This document shows positions 9,179 to 18,732 of a DNA stretch of 52,684 bases, in pieces. The notes under the pieces were generated by a model. It did no database searches, was not told where the DNA came from, and was given only the letters and a program-made list of their open reading frames with translations. A program made the translations under genes and the position numbers. Position 1 is the first letter of the stretch; each line of letters starts with the position of its first letter. This DNA comes from an uncultured Granulosicoccaceae bacterium (lineage in GTDB: Bacteria > Pseudomonadota > Gammaproteobacteria > Granulosicoccales > Granulosicoccaceae), in contig CALGKA010000044.1 of the NCBI GenBank assembly GCA_937927895.1, forward strand, positions 1-52,684, in the 5' to 3' direction.

Positions 9179-10832
9179 AAAAAATGCAAGGCAGCTTTTT
9201 GATGAAGCGCAGCGCTTTAATAGCGAGCTAAATAACGCTGGTTGGAGCGCTAGTGAAACAGTGTCGACTATTGGAACTAAGAGCCCGGTAGATCTCTTCC
9301 TATCTGAAGAACGGCCATTGGTGGTCGGTTTATTCGGCGGTACAGGTGTTGGTAAAAGTTCATTGCTAAACCGCCTGGCAGGGGCTGATATTGCGCGTAC
9401 CGGTGTGGTTCGGCCAACGTCCATGGAAATTACTGCCTACCTACATACTGACGTACAACTTGATGGCTTACCGGCGCACTTTGCCGCTGATCGTTTTTCT
9501 GAAAACAGGCACAGTAATTCGCAGCTATCAGATGTTATGTGGGTTGATATGCCAGATTTTGATAGTGATGAAACTCAAAATAAAGATCAGGTTTTGGCGT
9601 GGTTACCACACATTGATTTACTTATTTATGTAGTGACACCAGAGCGCTATAAAGATGCTGAAGGCTGGCGCATGATGCTTGATAATGGTTACCGACATGC
9701 TTGGCTATTTGTGATCAATCAGTGGGATAAAGCCGACCCCATTCAATATTCTGACTTTACACAGATGCTTCAGTCTACCGGGTTCAAGGCTCCTGAGGTG
9801 TTTCGAACTGTCTGCAATGCAGCGCATGCTGAAGATCAGTTTGACGAATTAGTGTTGGTAATAGAATCGCTTGCCAAACGCAATGTAATAAATCATTTGC
9901 AAGAGCGAGGTTGGATACAACGCATTTCTACTTTGCAGCAAAGGTTACAGCAGGAAACTGCAAGCCTGGTTGCCAATAATTCAGAGCATATGGAGTCAAG
10001 TTTTGATCAACGCTTTGAAGAATTTGAAAGTGCATCAATCGCGCATCTTGATGCACCATTTAAAGCGTACAGTACGTTGTTTAATGATAAAAAAACCGGT
10101 GCGATTAATACCGTTTTGAAATCTTTGACAGGGAAATCGTCAAACACAGAGGTGGCTGAGAATATAGCGTCTAAATCGGATATTGCCGCCTTGTGGGATA
10201 ATTGGCAAGAGGTGCGAATGAATGACTTTTTGCAGCAATTCGCGTTGGCTGAAAATGAACACGGTGTGCCATCAGCGGTGATGGCTCAAAAAAATGACAT
10301 AGCCAACACTAATGGCAGTGCAGTTATCGTAAGCCATCTGAAAGCCTCTGTTAATTCAACAATCGAGGCACCGGGCACTCAGTGGCAGAGACTGGTAGCA
10401 AAAGGGTCTTCACTGTTAAAAATCCTGTTGCCTTTAGCGGCACTTGCCTGGGTCGCCTTTCGAGTGGTGAATGGTTTTATTGCCGGTGCTGCTGATCGAA
10501 CAGCTTATGTGGGCTTTGATTTTCTAGTGAATGGCTTGTTGCTCGCAGCTATTGGTTGGGTGATTCCCTTTATGGTTGAAAAATTGTTTGTGCCTTCAAT
10601 GTCTGATTCAGTGTATCGAGGTCTGCACCGAGGATTGCAATCAGGCTTAGCAGAGCTAAAGCGACAATTAAAAGTAAACTTGACTGATATCAATCAAGAG
10701 CGTCATCGCTTGCAAACATTTAGTGCTGAGCTTGATCAAAAAATTGAACAATTTTTGGCCGCCTCAGTGCAAAAAAGCGATCCGCAATTGAGTCGGGTGT
10801 TAATGACAGCGGCTGATTCCGGTCAGCCTTAG
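9171..10832 (+). CDS. Dynamin-like membrane GTPase, second of a tandem pair
   Basis: A 553-residue protein. G1 is GGTGVGKS at 56-63, a candidate G2 threonine lies in RPTS at 81-84, G3 is V-D-M-P-D-F-D-S at 125-132, and G4 is N-Q-W-D-K-A-D at 183-189. As in the upstream partner, the DxxG glycine is replaced by aspartate. A helical region (about 240-400) precedes two membrane segments at about 416-438 and 449-468, then a helical tail of about 80 residues. This is the layout of bacterial dynamin-like proteins: G domain, helical stalk, membrane paddle, second stalk strand. Its ATG lies inside the last codons of the first GTPase gene. A membrane-remodelling or stress role is inference. Confidence 0.84.
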   Translation: MSEKNARQLFDEAQRFNSELNNAGWSASETVSTIGTKSPVDLFLSEERPLVVGLFGGTGVGKSSLLNRLAGADIARTGVVRPTSMEITAYLHTDVQLDGLPAHFAADRFSENRHSNSQLSDVMWVDMPDFDSDETQNKDQVLAWLPHIDLLIYVVTPERYKDAEGWRMMLDNGYRHAWLFVINQWDKADPIQYSDFTQMLQSTGFKAPEVFRTVCNAAHAEDQFDELVLVIESLAKRNVINHLQERGWIQRISTLQQRLQQETASLVANNSEHMESSFDQRFEEFESASIAHLDAPFKAYSTLFNDKKTGAINTVLKSLTGKSSNTEVAENIASKSDIAALWDNWQEVRMNDFLQQFALAENEHGVPSAVMAQKNDIANTNGSAVIVSHLKASVNSTIEAPGTQWQRLVAKGSSLLKILLPLAALAWVAFRVVNGFIAGAADRTAYVGFDFLVNGLLLAAIGWVIPFMVEKLFVPSMSDSVYRGLHRGLQSGLAELKRQLKVNLTDINQERHRLQTFSAELDQKIEQFLAASVQKSDPQLSRVLMTAADSGQP

Positions 10833-10877
10833 TCGCTTAAGGTTGTGGTTGCTTTAGTATTTATAAGAACCGCAATT

Positions 10878-11654
10878 TTACGCAGTGCGTGCAACCGCCC
10901 AAATACTGATCGTGCTAACACCTGCTTTCCTTAGTTGCCGTGCGATTGCACGAGCGGTTGCCCCGGTGGTGTAGACATCATCGACTATCGCAATATGTAA
11001 ACCCTCCACTGGTAAGCTTTCTATTCGGTCTGTGTTTATTGTAAATGCACGTCGAATATTGGCTTCACGTTCGCGAGCGCTGAGTTTAGATTGCGATAAT
11101 TTAAGATTAGAGCGCTGTACTATCTCGCAATCAATCGACAAGTCCAGTCTTCGGGCTGCGGTACGGGCGATCATTTCGGCCTGATTGAATCCGCGCTCGA
11201 GTAAGCGCTCTTTATGGATGGGTACGGGCACAATAATGTCTGGAGCAAACGTTGATTGGTTAGTGACGGCATCAGCCAGTAGCTCGCCGGCCAGGCGACT
11301 ATATTTGGTCTCCGCCGAAAATTTGAGTCGTTTGATCATGTGGTCTATAGGTGGGCGGTACAAATAGGGGATAATTGCGTGATCAATCCCGTTTGGTTGA
11401 GTCAGACAACGGCCACAAACGGCGTTTTTTTGGCCCAGGGGAATCGCGCATCGTAAGCAATATTTGTGGTTATGGGGTAAGCCAGTGTGGCATTTTTCAC
11501 ACAAATCTAAGCCAGTAAGCCCCCGACTGTCGCAAAGACAACACACATCGGGCAGTATTTTTTTGTACAACTTATGAAACATTAAATTATTGACGTATAA
11601 CGGGAATACACGGGCGAAACGCCCCAAAAGGTCGCACACAAGCCACTTTAGCAA
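10878..11654 (-). CDS. comF: ComF family protein (double zinc ribbon plus phosphoribosyltransferase fold)
   Basis: ComF proteins are needed for DNA uptake in naturally competent bacteria and may help handle incoming single strands. The N-terminal half holds clustered cysteines (C-C-L-C, L-C-E-K-C, Y-C-L-R-C, V-C-G-R-C) forming two zinc ribbons. The C-terminal half has the phosphoribosyltransferase signature V-D-D-V-Y-T-T-G-A-T, preceded by P-V-P-I-H-K-E-R-L-L-E-R-G-F-N-Q. The usual bioB neighbour is absent. The first start is a TTG at 11654; an ATG at 11582 gives 234 residues, closer to the family length, but neither has a clear ribosome binding site. The gene converges on the second GTPase gene. 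Confidence 0.9.
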   Translation of the reverse strand: MLKWLVCDLLGRFARVFPLYVNNLMFHKLYKKILPDVCCLCDSRGLTGLDLCEKCHTGLPHNHKYCLRCAIPLGQKNAVCGRCLTQPNGIDHAIIPYLYRPPIDHMIKRLKFSAETKYSRLAGELLADAVTNQSTFAPDIIVPVPIHKERLLERGFNQAEMIARTAARRLDLSIDCEIVQRSNLKLSQSKLSAREREANIRRAFTINTDRIESLPVEGLHIAIVDDVYTTGATARAIARQLRKAGVSTISIWAVARTA

Positions 11655-11924
11655 AGATTGTGACCAAGCAAAGGTTGTTCTTACCTGTATAAGTTGTGTT
11701 AGGATTCGGTCAACCGTGTACGTATTATGAAATTGTGAACCAGTTGATTGATAAGTGACGGGTTGCGTGCAGTGGTCCGGCTAAAGTATTAGCCGTCACT
11801 ACGTCGCCTTCGCGGTATTAATAAACAAGCACGTTAGTGTGTGCACCTGTGGGTGAGTAGGAAACGTACGGATTCTGCTCTTAAGAATTTTAATTAGAGA
11901 TTTTGCAAAATCGGAGTGATTTCC
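11655..11924. other. Divergent intergenic region with candidate structured leader
   Basis: No gene seen. The 270 bases separate comF from the OmpA-like lipoprotein gene and must contain both promoters. AGTGAC (11754-11759) can pair with GTCACT (11795-11800), enclosing a GGCTAA/TTAGCC hairpin (11779-11784 with 11789-11794, loop AGTA). A further short stem GCAC/GTGC follows downstream. If transcription of the lipoprotein gene starts upstream of 11750, these would form a folded 5' leader of about 170 bases. I could not fix a promoter with confidence. Confidence 0.35.
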
Positions 11925-12644
11925 ATGTATATAAAACTCCTGTCCGTCGCTATGGCAGCAGCGATCCTTACAGGTTGCGGCACGTTAGCGGGCGGTGGAG
12001 CTTCTTCAGACGGAGAAGCATTGAAGGCGACAAAGAGTTATGTCGCATCCTCAGCAGGTAGCGTAGTTGGACTTTCAGGGGACGGATGTTTGCGTACCTC
12101 TAAGTTTGACGATGAAACCATGATTGGGTCTTGTGAAGGCAAAGATGGCGACGCCGACGGCAAAGCAGCAATGATGGCTGATAAAGCACCTGAGCCAGAA
12201 GCAGAAGTAGCACCGCCACCGCCTCCACCGCCGCCACCACCACCACCACCGAAGCCGGAAATGGCAGCACCTGAAGCTGATACACAAGCTGAAGTTGAAA
12301 AGGTAGTGCTTAGTGGTCGCGCGTTGTTCCCTTACGATTCAGCTCAGCTGACTGGTCAGGGCAACCGTGAAATGTCTACCCTTATAGACAAACTTAAGTC
12401 TTACTCTGATATCGAGTTGATTGATGTAGTAGGTCACGCAGACAGCCGTGGTTCTACCGAGTACAACCAGGGCTTATCAGAGCGTCGTGCAGAGACAGTG
12501 AAAGCTACCTTGCAAGATGCGTTTGGTCAGGTGCCAATTACTGCATCGGGCCTAGGTGAGACTGCACCGATCGCAAGTAACGATACTGCTGAAGGTCGTC
12601 GCTTGAATCGTCGGGTAGAAATCAGAGTTGAAGCTATCAACTAA
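11925..12644 (+). CDS. OmpA-family lipoprotein with polyproline linker
   Basis: A 239-residue predicted outer-membrane lipoprotein. The lipobox I-L-T-G-C places the lipidated cysteine at residue 18. A loosely structured region of about 75 residues contains a possible disulfide pair, then a run of 13 prolines, then a C-terminal OmpA-like peptidoglycan-binding domain with V-V-G-H-A-D-S-R-G-S, N-Q-G-L-S-E-R-R-A and G-R-R-L-N-R-R-V-E-I. The protein therefore probably ties the outer membrane to the cell wall across a rigid proline rod. ATG 11925 is preferred over GTG 11916 because CGGAG lies eight bases before it. A strong terminator follows. It differs from Pal in lacking the Tol-Pal gene context. 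Confidence 0.9.
   Translation: MYIKLLSVAMAAAILTGCGTLAGGGASSDGEALKATKSYVASSAGSVVGLSGDGCLRTSKFDDETMIGSCEGKDGDADGKAAMMADKAPEPEAEVAPPPPPPPPPPPPPKPEMAAPEADTQAEVEKVVLSGRALFPYDSAQLTGQGNREMSTLIDKLKSYSDIELIDVVGHADSRGSTEYNQGLSERRAETVKATLQDAFGQVPITASGLGETAPIASNDTAEGRRLNRRVEIRVEAIN
12211..12249 (+). repeat. Proline-codon (CCN) tract
   Basis: Thirteen consecutive proline codons, five of the last six being CCA, encode a polyproline rod between the lipid anchor region and the OmpA domain. Such a run normally needs elongation factor P for efficient translation, and the CCA repeat could slip in replication, changing linker length by whole residues. Confidence 0.85.
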
Positions 12645-12670
12645 GATTCACCTGCAAAGAAGTTAGAGAA

Positions 12671-12697
12671 GGCGATCCCTCGGGGTCGCCTTTTTTT
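12671..12697 (+). terminator. Rho-independent terminator of the OmpA-like lipoprotein gene
   Basis: GGCGATCCC and GGGTCGCC form a G+C-rich stem with a short TCG loop (one mismatch allowed), followed directly by seven T residues. It lies 26 bases after the stop codon. Confidence 0.9.
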
Positions 12698-12715
12698 ATG
12701 CGAAATTTTAGTGGC

Positions 12716-13390
12716 TTACATTTCACCGCGCTCGGCTAGTGAAACCTGGTAGTTGCCACCAACAATAATATGATCAAGCACACGGACATCAATAAGGGTT
12801 AACGCTTTAGTGAGTTTGGCGGTTATGTCTATATCGGCACGGCTAGGTTCGGCAACCCCGGACGGGTGGTTGTGTGCCAGTACGACTGCTGCCGCGTTGC
12901 AAGAAAGTGCTGCTTTAACCACTTCTCTTGGATAGACAGAAGCGCTATCAATAGTGCCGCGGAAAAGAGCCTCGTATGAGATTAAGCGGTGTCGGTTGTC
13001 CAGGAACAGGCAGGCAAATACTTCGTGTTCTAAATCTCGCATTTGCAGTGCAACCAAACTTTTAACGGCATCTGGTGATTCTAGAAAAGCGCCTTTTTCA
13101 GCTTTGCTAAATTGATAGCGCTTGGCCATTTCGAGTACGGCTGCCAGCTGGGCATATTTCGCGGGCCCGAGTCCTTTTGTGCTGCAAAAGCTTGATTTGG
13201 TCGCTTGTAGCAACTCGACCAGGCCACCGTACTTAGCGATGATATCGTGAGCGATTTCTACTGCGCTGCGCCCCGGTACTCCAGTGCGCACAAAAATTGC
13301 CAATAGTTCGGCATCGGTCAGGGTTTCAGCACCACGCGACAATAACTTCTCTCGCGGCCGCTCACTGACAGGTACATCTGTGATTGCCAT
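12716..13390 (-). CDS. radC: RadC family JAMM-domain protein
   Basis: The 224-residue protein has an N-terminal UvrC-like helix-hairpin region ([19 protein letters not shown]) and a C-terminal JAB1/MPN+ metalloprotease-like fold with [16 protein letters not shown], the zinc-binding HxHx7SxxD pattern. Despite the historical name, a DNA-repair role is not established for the family; a role in transformation or genome maintenance has been suggested. It is divergent from coaBC, the standard gammaproteobacterial arrangement. The reading frame is complete and family-sized. Confidence 0.94.
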   Translation of the reverse strand: MAITDVPVSERPREKLLSRGAETLTDAELLAIFVRTGVPGRSAVEIAHDIIAKYGGLVELLQATKSSFCSTKGLGPAKYAQLAAVLEMAKRYQFSKAEKGAFLESPDAVKSLVALQMRDLEHEVFACLFLDNRHRLISYEALFRGTIDSASVYPREVVKAALSCNAAAVVLAHNHPSGVAEPSRADIDITAKLTKALTLIDVRVLDHIIVGGNYQVSLAERGEM

Positions 13391-13532
13391 GTGAAGAAGT
13401 GTTGGTTTTTTTCTAAGCGTGGGCTATCGATCAGTTCTTATTTCGACAAATTGTCATAGTGACGCTCATCCTTCGATGATGGTTAATAATCCTTTACTCA
13501 TCGCTTGGGAATCAGGCTGATACAATAAGGGT

Positions 13533-14774
13533 ATGAGTATGCTTACAAAGAAAGTAATTTTGGGTGTAACGGGAGGCATTGCCGCCTATAAAGCACCTGA
13601 GATTGTACGGCGATTAATTGATCAGGGCGCTGAAGTGCAGGTGGTCATGACTTCCAGCGCCTGTGAGTTTGTTCAACCGTTAGTGTTTCAAGCAGTATCT
13701 GGTAATGCGGTACACGTTGAGCTTCTAGATGAACAAGCAGAAGCAGGCATGGGCCATATTGAATTAGCACGTTGGGCAGATGTTGTTTTGATCGCCCCCG
13801 CTACCGCCAATACAATTGCGAAGATAGCAGCTGGTTTAGCTGACGATCTCCTCTCTACCCTTTGTTTAGCGACTACAGCACCAATCGCAATAGCACCCGC
13901 GATGAATAGCATGATGTGGGATAACGCCGCGACGCTTGCAAACATAATAACGTTAAAAAGCCGTTCAGTGATGGTGCTTGGTCCAGGGGTTGGATCACAA
14001 GCCTGTGGTGAAACCGGTGCCGGGAGAATGTGGGAAGCCAATGAAATTATTGAATACTTACTAAATAATCCGTGGCCTTCCGCAAGATCGACTCCTACTG
14101 TGCATAACTCAGGCAATAGTCTAAACCAGTCACTTAATGATGTAGAGGTATTGATCACTGCTGGTCCTACCAGGGAACGAATAGATCCGGTACGTTTTAT
14201 AAGTAATCACAGTAGTGGCAAAATGGGTTATGCCTTAGCAGAAGCTGCACATGCTGCAGGTGCGCTTGTTACTTTGGTTAGTGGTCCGGTAAATTTAGCT
14301 ACACCTGCAGGGGTAACACGCATTGATGTGTCCAGCGCGCTAGATATGCAGCGTGAGGTGATGTCGCGTATATCATCTGATGGCATTTTCATATCGGTTG
14401 CGGCAGTAGCCGATTATCGAGTCGTAGCACCTGCTGATGAAAAAATAAAAAAATCAGAAGATGAAATGACGTTAACGCTTGAGCGCAACCCCGATATTCT
14501 AGCCACAGTAGCGCAAGCTAAAGAAAGGCCCTTTTGTGTAGGCTTTGCTGCAGAGACACAGAAGCTTGAGTACTACGCGCGAGGCAAATTAAAAAACAAA
14601 AATCTCGATATGGTTGTCGCTAACCTGGTGTCAGATGGCCGTACGTTTGGTAAAGATGAAAACACTGTAGAGGTGTATTGGAATAGTGGCGAACAATCTT
14701 TTGGCCTGCAATCTAAACGCACTTTGGCGGATAGCCTGATAGCATTGATCAGTGATCGTTACTCTGCAAAATAA
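13533..14774 (+). CDS. coaBC: Bifunctional phosphopantothenoylcysteine decarboxylase / phosphopantothenate-cysteine ligase
   Basis: Two sequential steps of coenzyme A synthesis. The N-terminal CoaC flavoprotein domain (to about residue 190) shows G-V-T-G-G-I-A-A-Y-K, the substrate-binding P-A-M-N-S-M-M-W and the flap cysteine in G-S-Q-A-C-G-E-T-G-A-G-R-M. The C-terminal CoaB domain shows I-T-A-G-P-T-R-E-R-I-D-P-V-R and N-H-S-S-G-K-M-G. The final segment carries V-G-F-A-A-E-T and N-x-D-M-V-V-A-N, typical of the CTP-dependent ligase. Length (413) is normal. It leads an apparent cluster coaBC-dut-phosphohexomutase-argB. Confidence 0.96.
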   Translation: MSMLTKKVILGVTGGIAAYKAPEIVRRLIDQGAEVQVVMTSSACEFVQPLVFQAVSGNAVHVELLDEQAEAGMGHIELARWADVVLIAPATANTIAKIAAGLADDLLSTLCLATTAPIAIAPAMNSMMWDNAATLANIITLKSRSVMVLGPGVGSQACGETGAGRMWEANEIIEYLLNNPWPSARSTPTVHNSGNSLNQSLNDVEVLITAGPTRERIDPVRFISNHSSGKMGYALAEAAHAAGALVTLVSGPVNLATPAGVTRIDVSSALDMQREVMSRISSDGIFISVAAVADYRVVAPADEKIKKSEDEMTLTLERNPDILATVAQAKERPFCVGFAAETQKLEYYARGKLKNKNLDMVVANLVSDGRTFGKDENTVEVYWNSGEQSFGLQSKRTLADSLIALISDRYSAK

Positions 14775-14825
14775 GTCCCTCACCTTCTCAGGTTTACAAC
14801 CAGATAGATTAAGGAACAGTATCTA

Positions 14826-15293
14826 GTGGCTATTAACAAACAGTCCTTGCAGGTAAAAATTCTAGATCCACGCATCGGTAATGGAATACCCTTGCCTAGT
14901 CATGCCACTGATGGTTCAGCTGGGCTTGATCTACGTGCCTGCGTTGATGTGAGCTTAACGATGGCGCCGGGCTCTGTTGAATTAATCCCCACTGGTTTGG
15001 CTATTTATATTGCTGATCCAGGCTTGGCAGGCTTACTTTTGCCGCGCTCTGGATTGGGTCATAAACATGGCATAGTGCTGGGCAATTTAGTGGGCCTGAT
15101 TGACTCTGACTACCAAGGTCAGTTGTTTGTTTCTTGCTGGAACCGGTCAGCAACGGAATTTACGATCGAAATGGGTGATCGGATCGCGCAGCTTGTGATT
15201 GTGCCAGTGGTGCAAACTACATTTGAGATTGTTGACGAATTCGGTAACTCTGATCGCGGTGCGGGCGGATTTGGCTCCTCCGGGCAGAGCTAG
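14826..15293 (+). CDS. dut: dUTP diphosphatase
   Basis: Trimeric dUTPase that converts dUTP to dUMP and pyrophosphate, limiting uracil incorporation into DNA. All five motifs can be read: G-S-A-G-L-D-L near 27, [26 protein letters not shown] and the C-terminal [10 protein letters not shown] arm. It starts with GTG. Length (155) matches E. coli Dut (about 151). It is placed between coaBC and the phosphohexomutase, as in pseudomonads and relatives. Confidence 0.96.
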   Translation: MAINKQSLQVKILDPRIGNGIPLPSHATDGSAGLDLRACVDVSLTMAPGSVELIPTGLAIYIADPGLAGLLLPRSGLGHKHGIVLGNLVGLIDSDYQGQLFVSCWNRSATEFTIEMGDRIAQLVIVPVVQTTFEIVDEFGNSDRGAGGFGSSGQS

Positions 15294-15447
15294 CCCGTAT
15301 CAAGCCGGCTGCTGATTTTGCGAAATAGGGTTAAAATAGTCAGCTCTGGCGAGTTTCCTGCATTTAACCCTAATGCTTTTTTAATCTACTTCGGAAACAG
15401 CTTAAAAGGCCTAAACCTTTGAAACTGCCCCAACCAATAGAGATTGT

Positions 15448-16824
15448 ATGATGAATATCGATGCTTCCATTTTTCGCGCCTATGACATCCGAGGTGTTGT
15501 TGCCGATGCTTTAACTCCAGATGCTTGTGAGCAAATTGGTCGTGCATTTGGCTCTGAGGCATTGGTCCGCGGCCAGAACACCGTTAACCTAGCGCGTGAT
15601 GGCAGGCTCTCTGGGCCGGATCTAATCGCGTCCCTTGCCCGTGGTATTCAAAGCACAGGTTGCGATGTTATAAACATTGGCATGGTGCCAACGCCGGTAC
15701 TTTATTTTTCTACCTACCACCTTAATACTGGCACCGGCATTATGGTGACCGGCAGTCATAATCCGCCAGAGTACAATGGCCTCAAAATGATGATCGGCGG
15801 AGACACGCTTTTTGGCGATGGGATTCAACAGCTGTATCAAAGATTGGTTAACAATGATCTTGCTAGTGGTGAAGGTGAGTATTCTGAAAAAGAAGTATTA
15901 AGTGACTATTTAGATCGCATCATTGGTGATATCAAACTATCCCGACCTATGCGTATCGCATCAGACTGCGGTAATGGTGTGGCAGGTGTTTGTGCGACAG
16001 AGTTGTTTAAAAAGCTTGGCTGTGAAGTGCATGAGCTTTTCTCAGAGGTAGATGGCAATTTTCCTAATCATCATCCTGACCCATCTAAAGTAGAGAATCT
16101 GGTTGATGTTACGGCTTTGGTTAAAAAAGAAAATCTAGAGATCGGTCTGGCGTTTGATGGTGACGGTGATCGCGTTGGAGTGATTGACGATAAAGGCAAA
16201 ATCATATGGCCAGATCGCCAAATGATTCTTTACTCAAGAGACATTCTTGATCGCAACCCTGGCGCTAAAATTATCTATGATGTTAAGTGCTCTAGACTAT
16301 TACCTGCGGCCATTACTGAAGCAGGTGGTGAGCCTGAAATGTGGAAAACCGGACATTCTTTTGTTAAGGCCCGCATAAAAGAAACAGGTGCGGCCCTTGG
16401 TGGTGAAATGAGTGGCCATATCTTTTTCAAAGAGCGTTGGTATGGATTTGACGATGCACTGTATTCAGCAGCACGTCTACTGGAAATTGTTTCTCGTGAT
16501 GATCGTCCGGTCAGTGAGATATTTGGTGAGATCCCAGACAGCTTCAATACGCCGGAGCTCGGGATCAAATTCGCCGAAGGCGAGCACCATAAGTTTATGA
16601 CCGCTTTTATTGAAAAAGCTGATTTTGGTGATGCAAAGCTGACCACTATTGATGGCTTGCGTGCCGATTATAAAAACGGTTGGGGTCTGGTTCGGGCATC
16701 TAATACCACTCCATCTCTTGTAATTCGCTTCGAAGCTGATTCACAATCAGACCTAGATGAGGTTCAAGCCAAATTTCGCACTGCAATGCAAAGTGTTGAT
16801 CCGGATCTTGAACTACCGTTTTGA
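15448..16824 (+). CDS. algC: Phosphomannomutase/phosphoglucomutase (AlgC-like)
   Basis: Alpha-D-phosphohexomutase that interconverts the 1- and 6-phosphates of mannose or glucose for exopolysaccharide and lipopolysaccharide precursors. The phosphoserine loop is T-G-S-H-N-P-P-E-Y-N-G, the metal loop is D-G-D-G-D-R, the sugar-binding loop is G-E-M-S-G-H, and the phosphate-binding R-A-S-N-T-T-P lies near the C terminus. Length (458) and the dut/argB context fit AlgC. In Pseudomonas AlgC is much the same size and serves both substrates; the true preference here cannot be read from sequence. Two adjacent ATG codons (15448, 15451) could each start translation. Confidence 0.92.
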   Translation: MMNIDASIFRAYDIRGVVADALTPDACEQIGRAFGSEALVRGQNTVNLARDGRLSGPDLIASLARGIQSTGCDVINIGMVPTPVLYFSTYHLNTGTGIMVTGSHNPPEYNGLKMMIGGDTLFGDGIQQLYQRLVNNDLASGEGEYSEKEVLSDYLDRIIGDIKLSRPMRIASDCGNGVAGVCATELFKKLGCEVHELFSEVDGNFPNHHPDPSKVENLVDVTALVKKENLEIGLAFDGDGDRVGVIDDKGKIIWPDRQMILYSRDILDRNPGAKIIYDVKCSRLLPAAITEAGGEPEMWKTGHSFVKARIKETGAALGGEMSGHIFFKERWYGFDDALYSAARLLEIVSRDDRPVSEIFGEIPDSFNTPELGIKFAEGEHHKFMTAFIEKADFGDAKLTTIDGLRADYKNGWGLVRASNTTPSLVIRFEADSQSDLDEVQAKFRTAMQSVDPDLELPF

Positions 16825-16861
16825 TAGTCGTCCCTGACTGATATTGCAAAGGGGCGAATAG

Positions 16862-17734
<873 letters not shown>

Positions 17735-17763
17735 GCAGAGGGTGTTTGTGGTAGTTAAGAGGT

Positions 17764-17814
17764 ACGGCGAGCATAGACACTCGCCGTTGATTGGGCTTCG
17801 CAGACTTGCGAAGC
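17764..17814. terminator. Pair of inverted repeats between convergent argB and the DUF4124 gene
   Basis: Two consecutive perfect 8-bp stems: ACGGCGAG/CTCGCCGT (17764-17771 with 17780-17787) and GCTTCGCA/TGCGAAGC (17795-17802 with 17807-17814). The second is followed by ACATTTAG on the plus strand, so the U-tract is weak. They probably act as a bidirectional transcript end; not a textbook intrinsic terminator. Confidence 0.55.
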
Positions 17815-17823
17815 ACATTTAGT

Positions 17824-18495
17824 TTAATCAGCAAAGCTTGCGGTTGCGGCACCTGCTCTTAATTCGCGATAGCGAATCAGATCTTTATCAAACTGAGTCA
17901 CTACCATACGGCGCTCACTTAACTTTGATTTGATCAGCGCATTGGTGCTATCGATGCTTCGCAGAACCGCTAAGCGATCAGATTCAAGTGCTTCACTTAC
18001 ACCTAGCTTGCGTTCAATACGATAATTTATTTTCGTCTCTATTGAGCCCAAGCGGGTGTTTAGAATAATGAGCTGGTCGTACATACGGGCAACAGATGCG
18101 TCAATATGCAGAACACGTTTGTCTCGTGATGAGACTAAATCGTATTCGGTCGGGAATGCCTCTACAAGAGCATTATCACGTTGGCGTTTCTGAGCCAGAA
18201 TTTTATTCCGGCGATCAATTTCAATTTGTTCTTGTTTGCTTGGGATGGTCTGCAGGGTTACGCCGCTTTTGCTCAATACCTGAGTAGACTCTTCAAAGTT
18301 TGCCGGTGGTGGCCGGTCTTGGTAAGAGATATTGCCGCTTTCGTCTACCCACTTGTACCAACGTGCACTAGCGGGTGTAGCGATCAGCGCTAAACCGGCG
18401 AACACAATTACAGCGGCCGCACCCCGAGACAGGCAAAGCTCTATCCGCGGTTGCTTAGAGGCTGTCAATTTTTTAGTTTGGTAAAACTTATTCAC
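17824..18495 (-). CDS. DUF4124-domain envelope protein
   Basis: A 223-residue protein with an N-terminal basic stretch and one hydrophobic segment (about residues 29-45) ending in A-T-P-A-S-A-R, a likely signal-peptide cleavage site or membrane anchor. The DUF4124 signature follows at once: R-W-Y-K-W-V-D-E-S-G-N-I-S-Y-Q-D-R-P-P-P. The remaining 140 residues are charged and look alpha-helical or coiled-coil. The function of the domain is unknown; such proteins are common in gammaproteobacterial periplasms. It converges on argB. Nothing in the neighbours explains its role. Confidence 0.85.
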   Translation of the reverse strand: MNKFYQTKKLTASKQPRIELCLSRGAAAVIVFAGLALIATPASARWYKWVDESGNISYQDRPPPANFEESTQVLSKSGVTLQTIPSKQEQIEIDRRNKILAQKRQRDNALVEAFPTEYDLVSSRDKRVLHIDASVARMYDQLIILNTRLGSIETKINYRIERKLGVSEALESDRLAVLRSIDSTNALIKSKLSERRMVVTQFDKDLIRYRELRAGAATASFAD

Positions 18496-18732
18496 TGTCG
18501 AAAACCCGGTTTCCGTTAAGCTTGATCAGAGCTTGGACTGTAACTATTCAATGTTTGTGATCCTTTCTTCCTTGTTTATAGCGGGAGATTCAGAAATAAA
18601 TTGAGTCGCGCGATCAGATATGGGCTTTGTTTTGGTTTTGTAATATAAAAAAGGCTCTAATCAATAGGCTTATTGCTGGGACGAGCCATGAATAGTGTGC
18701 GAACATTCACATTTTTAGGCTGGGAACGCGCT

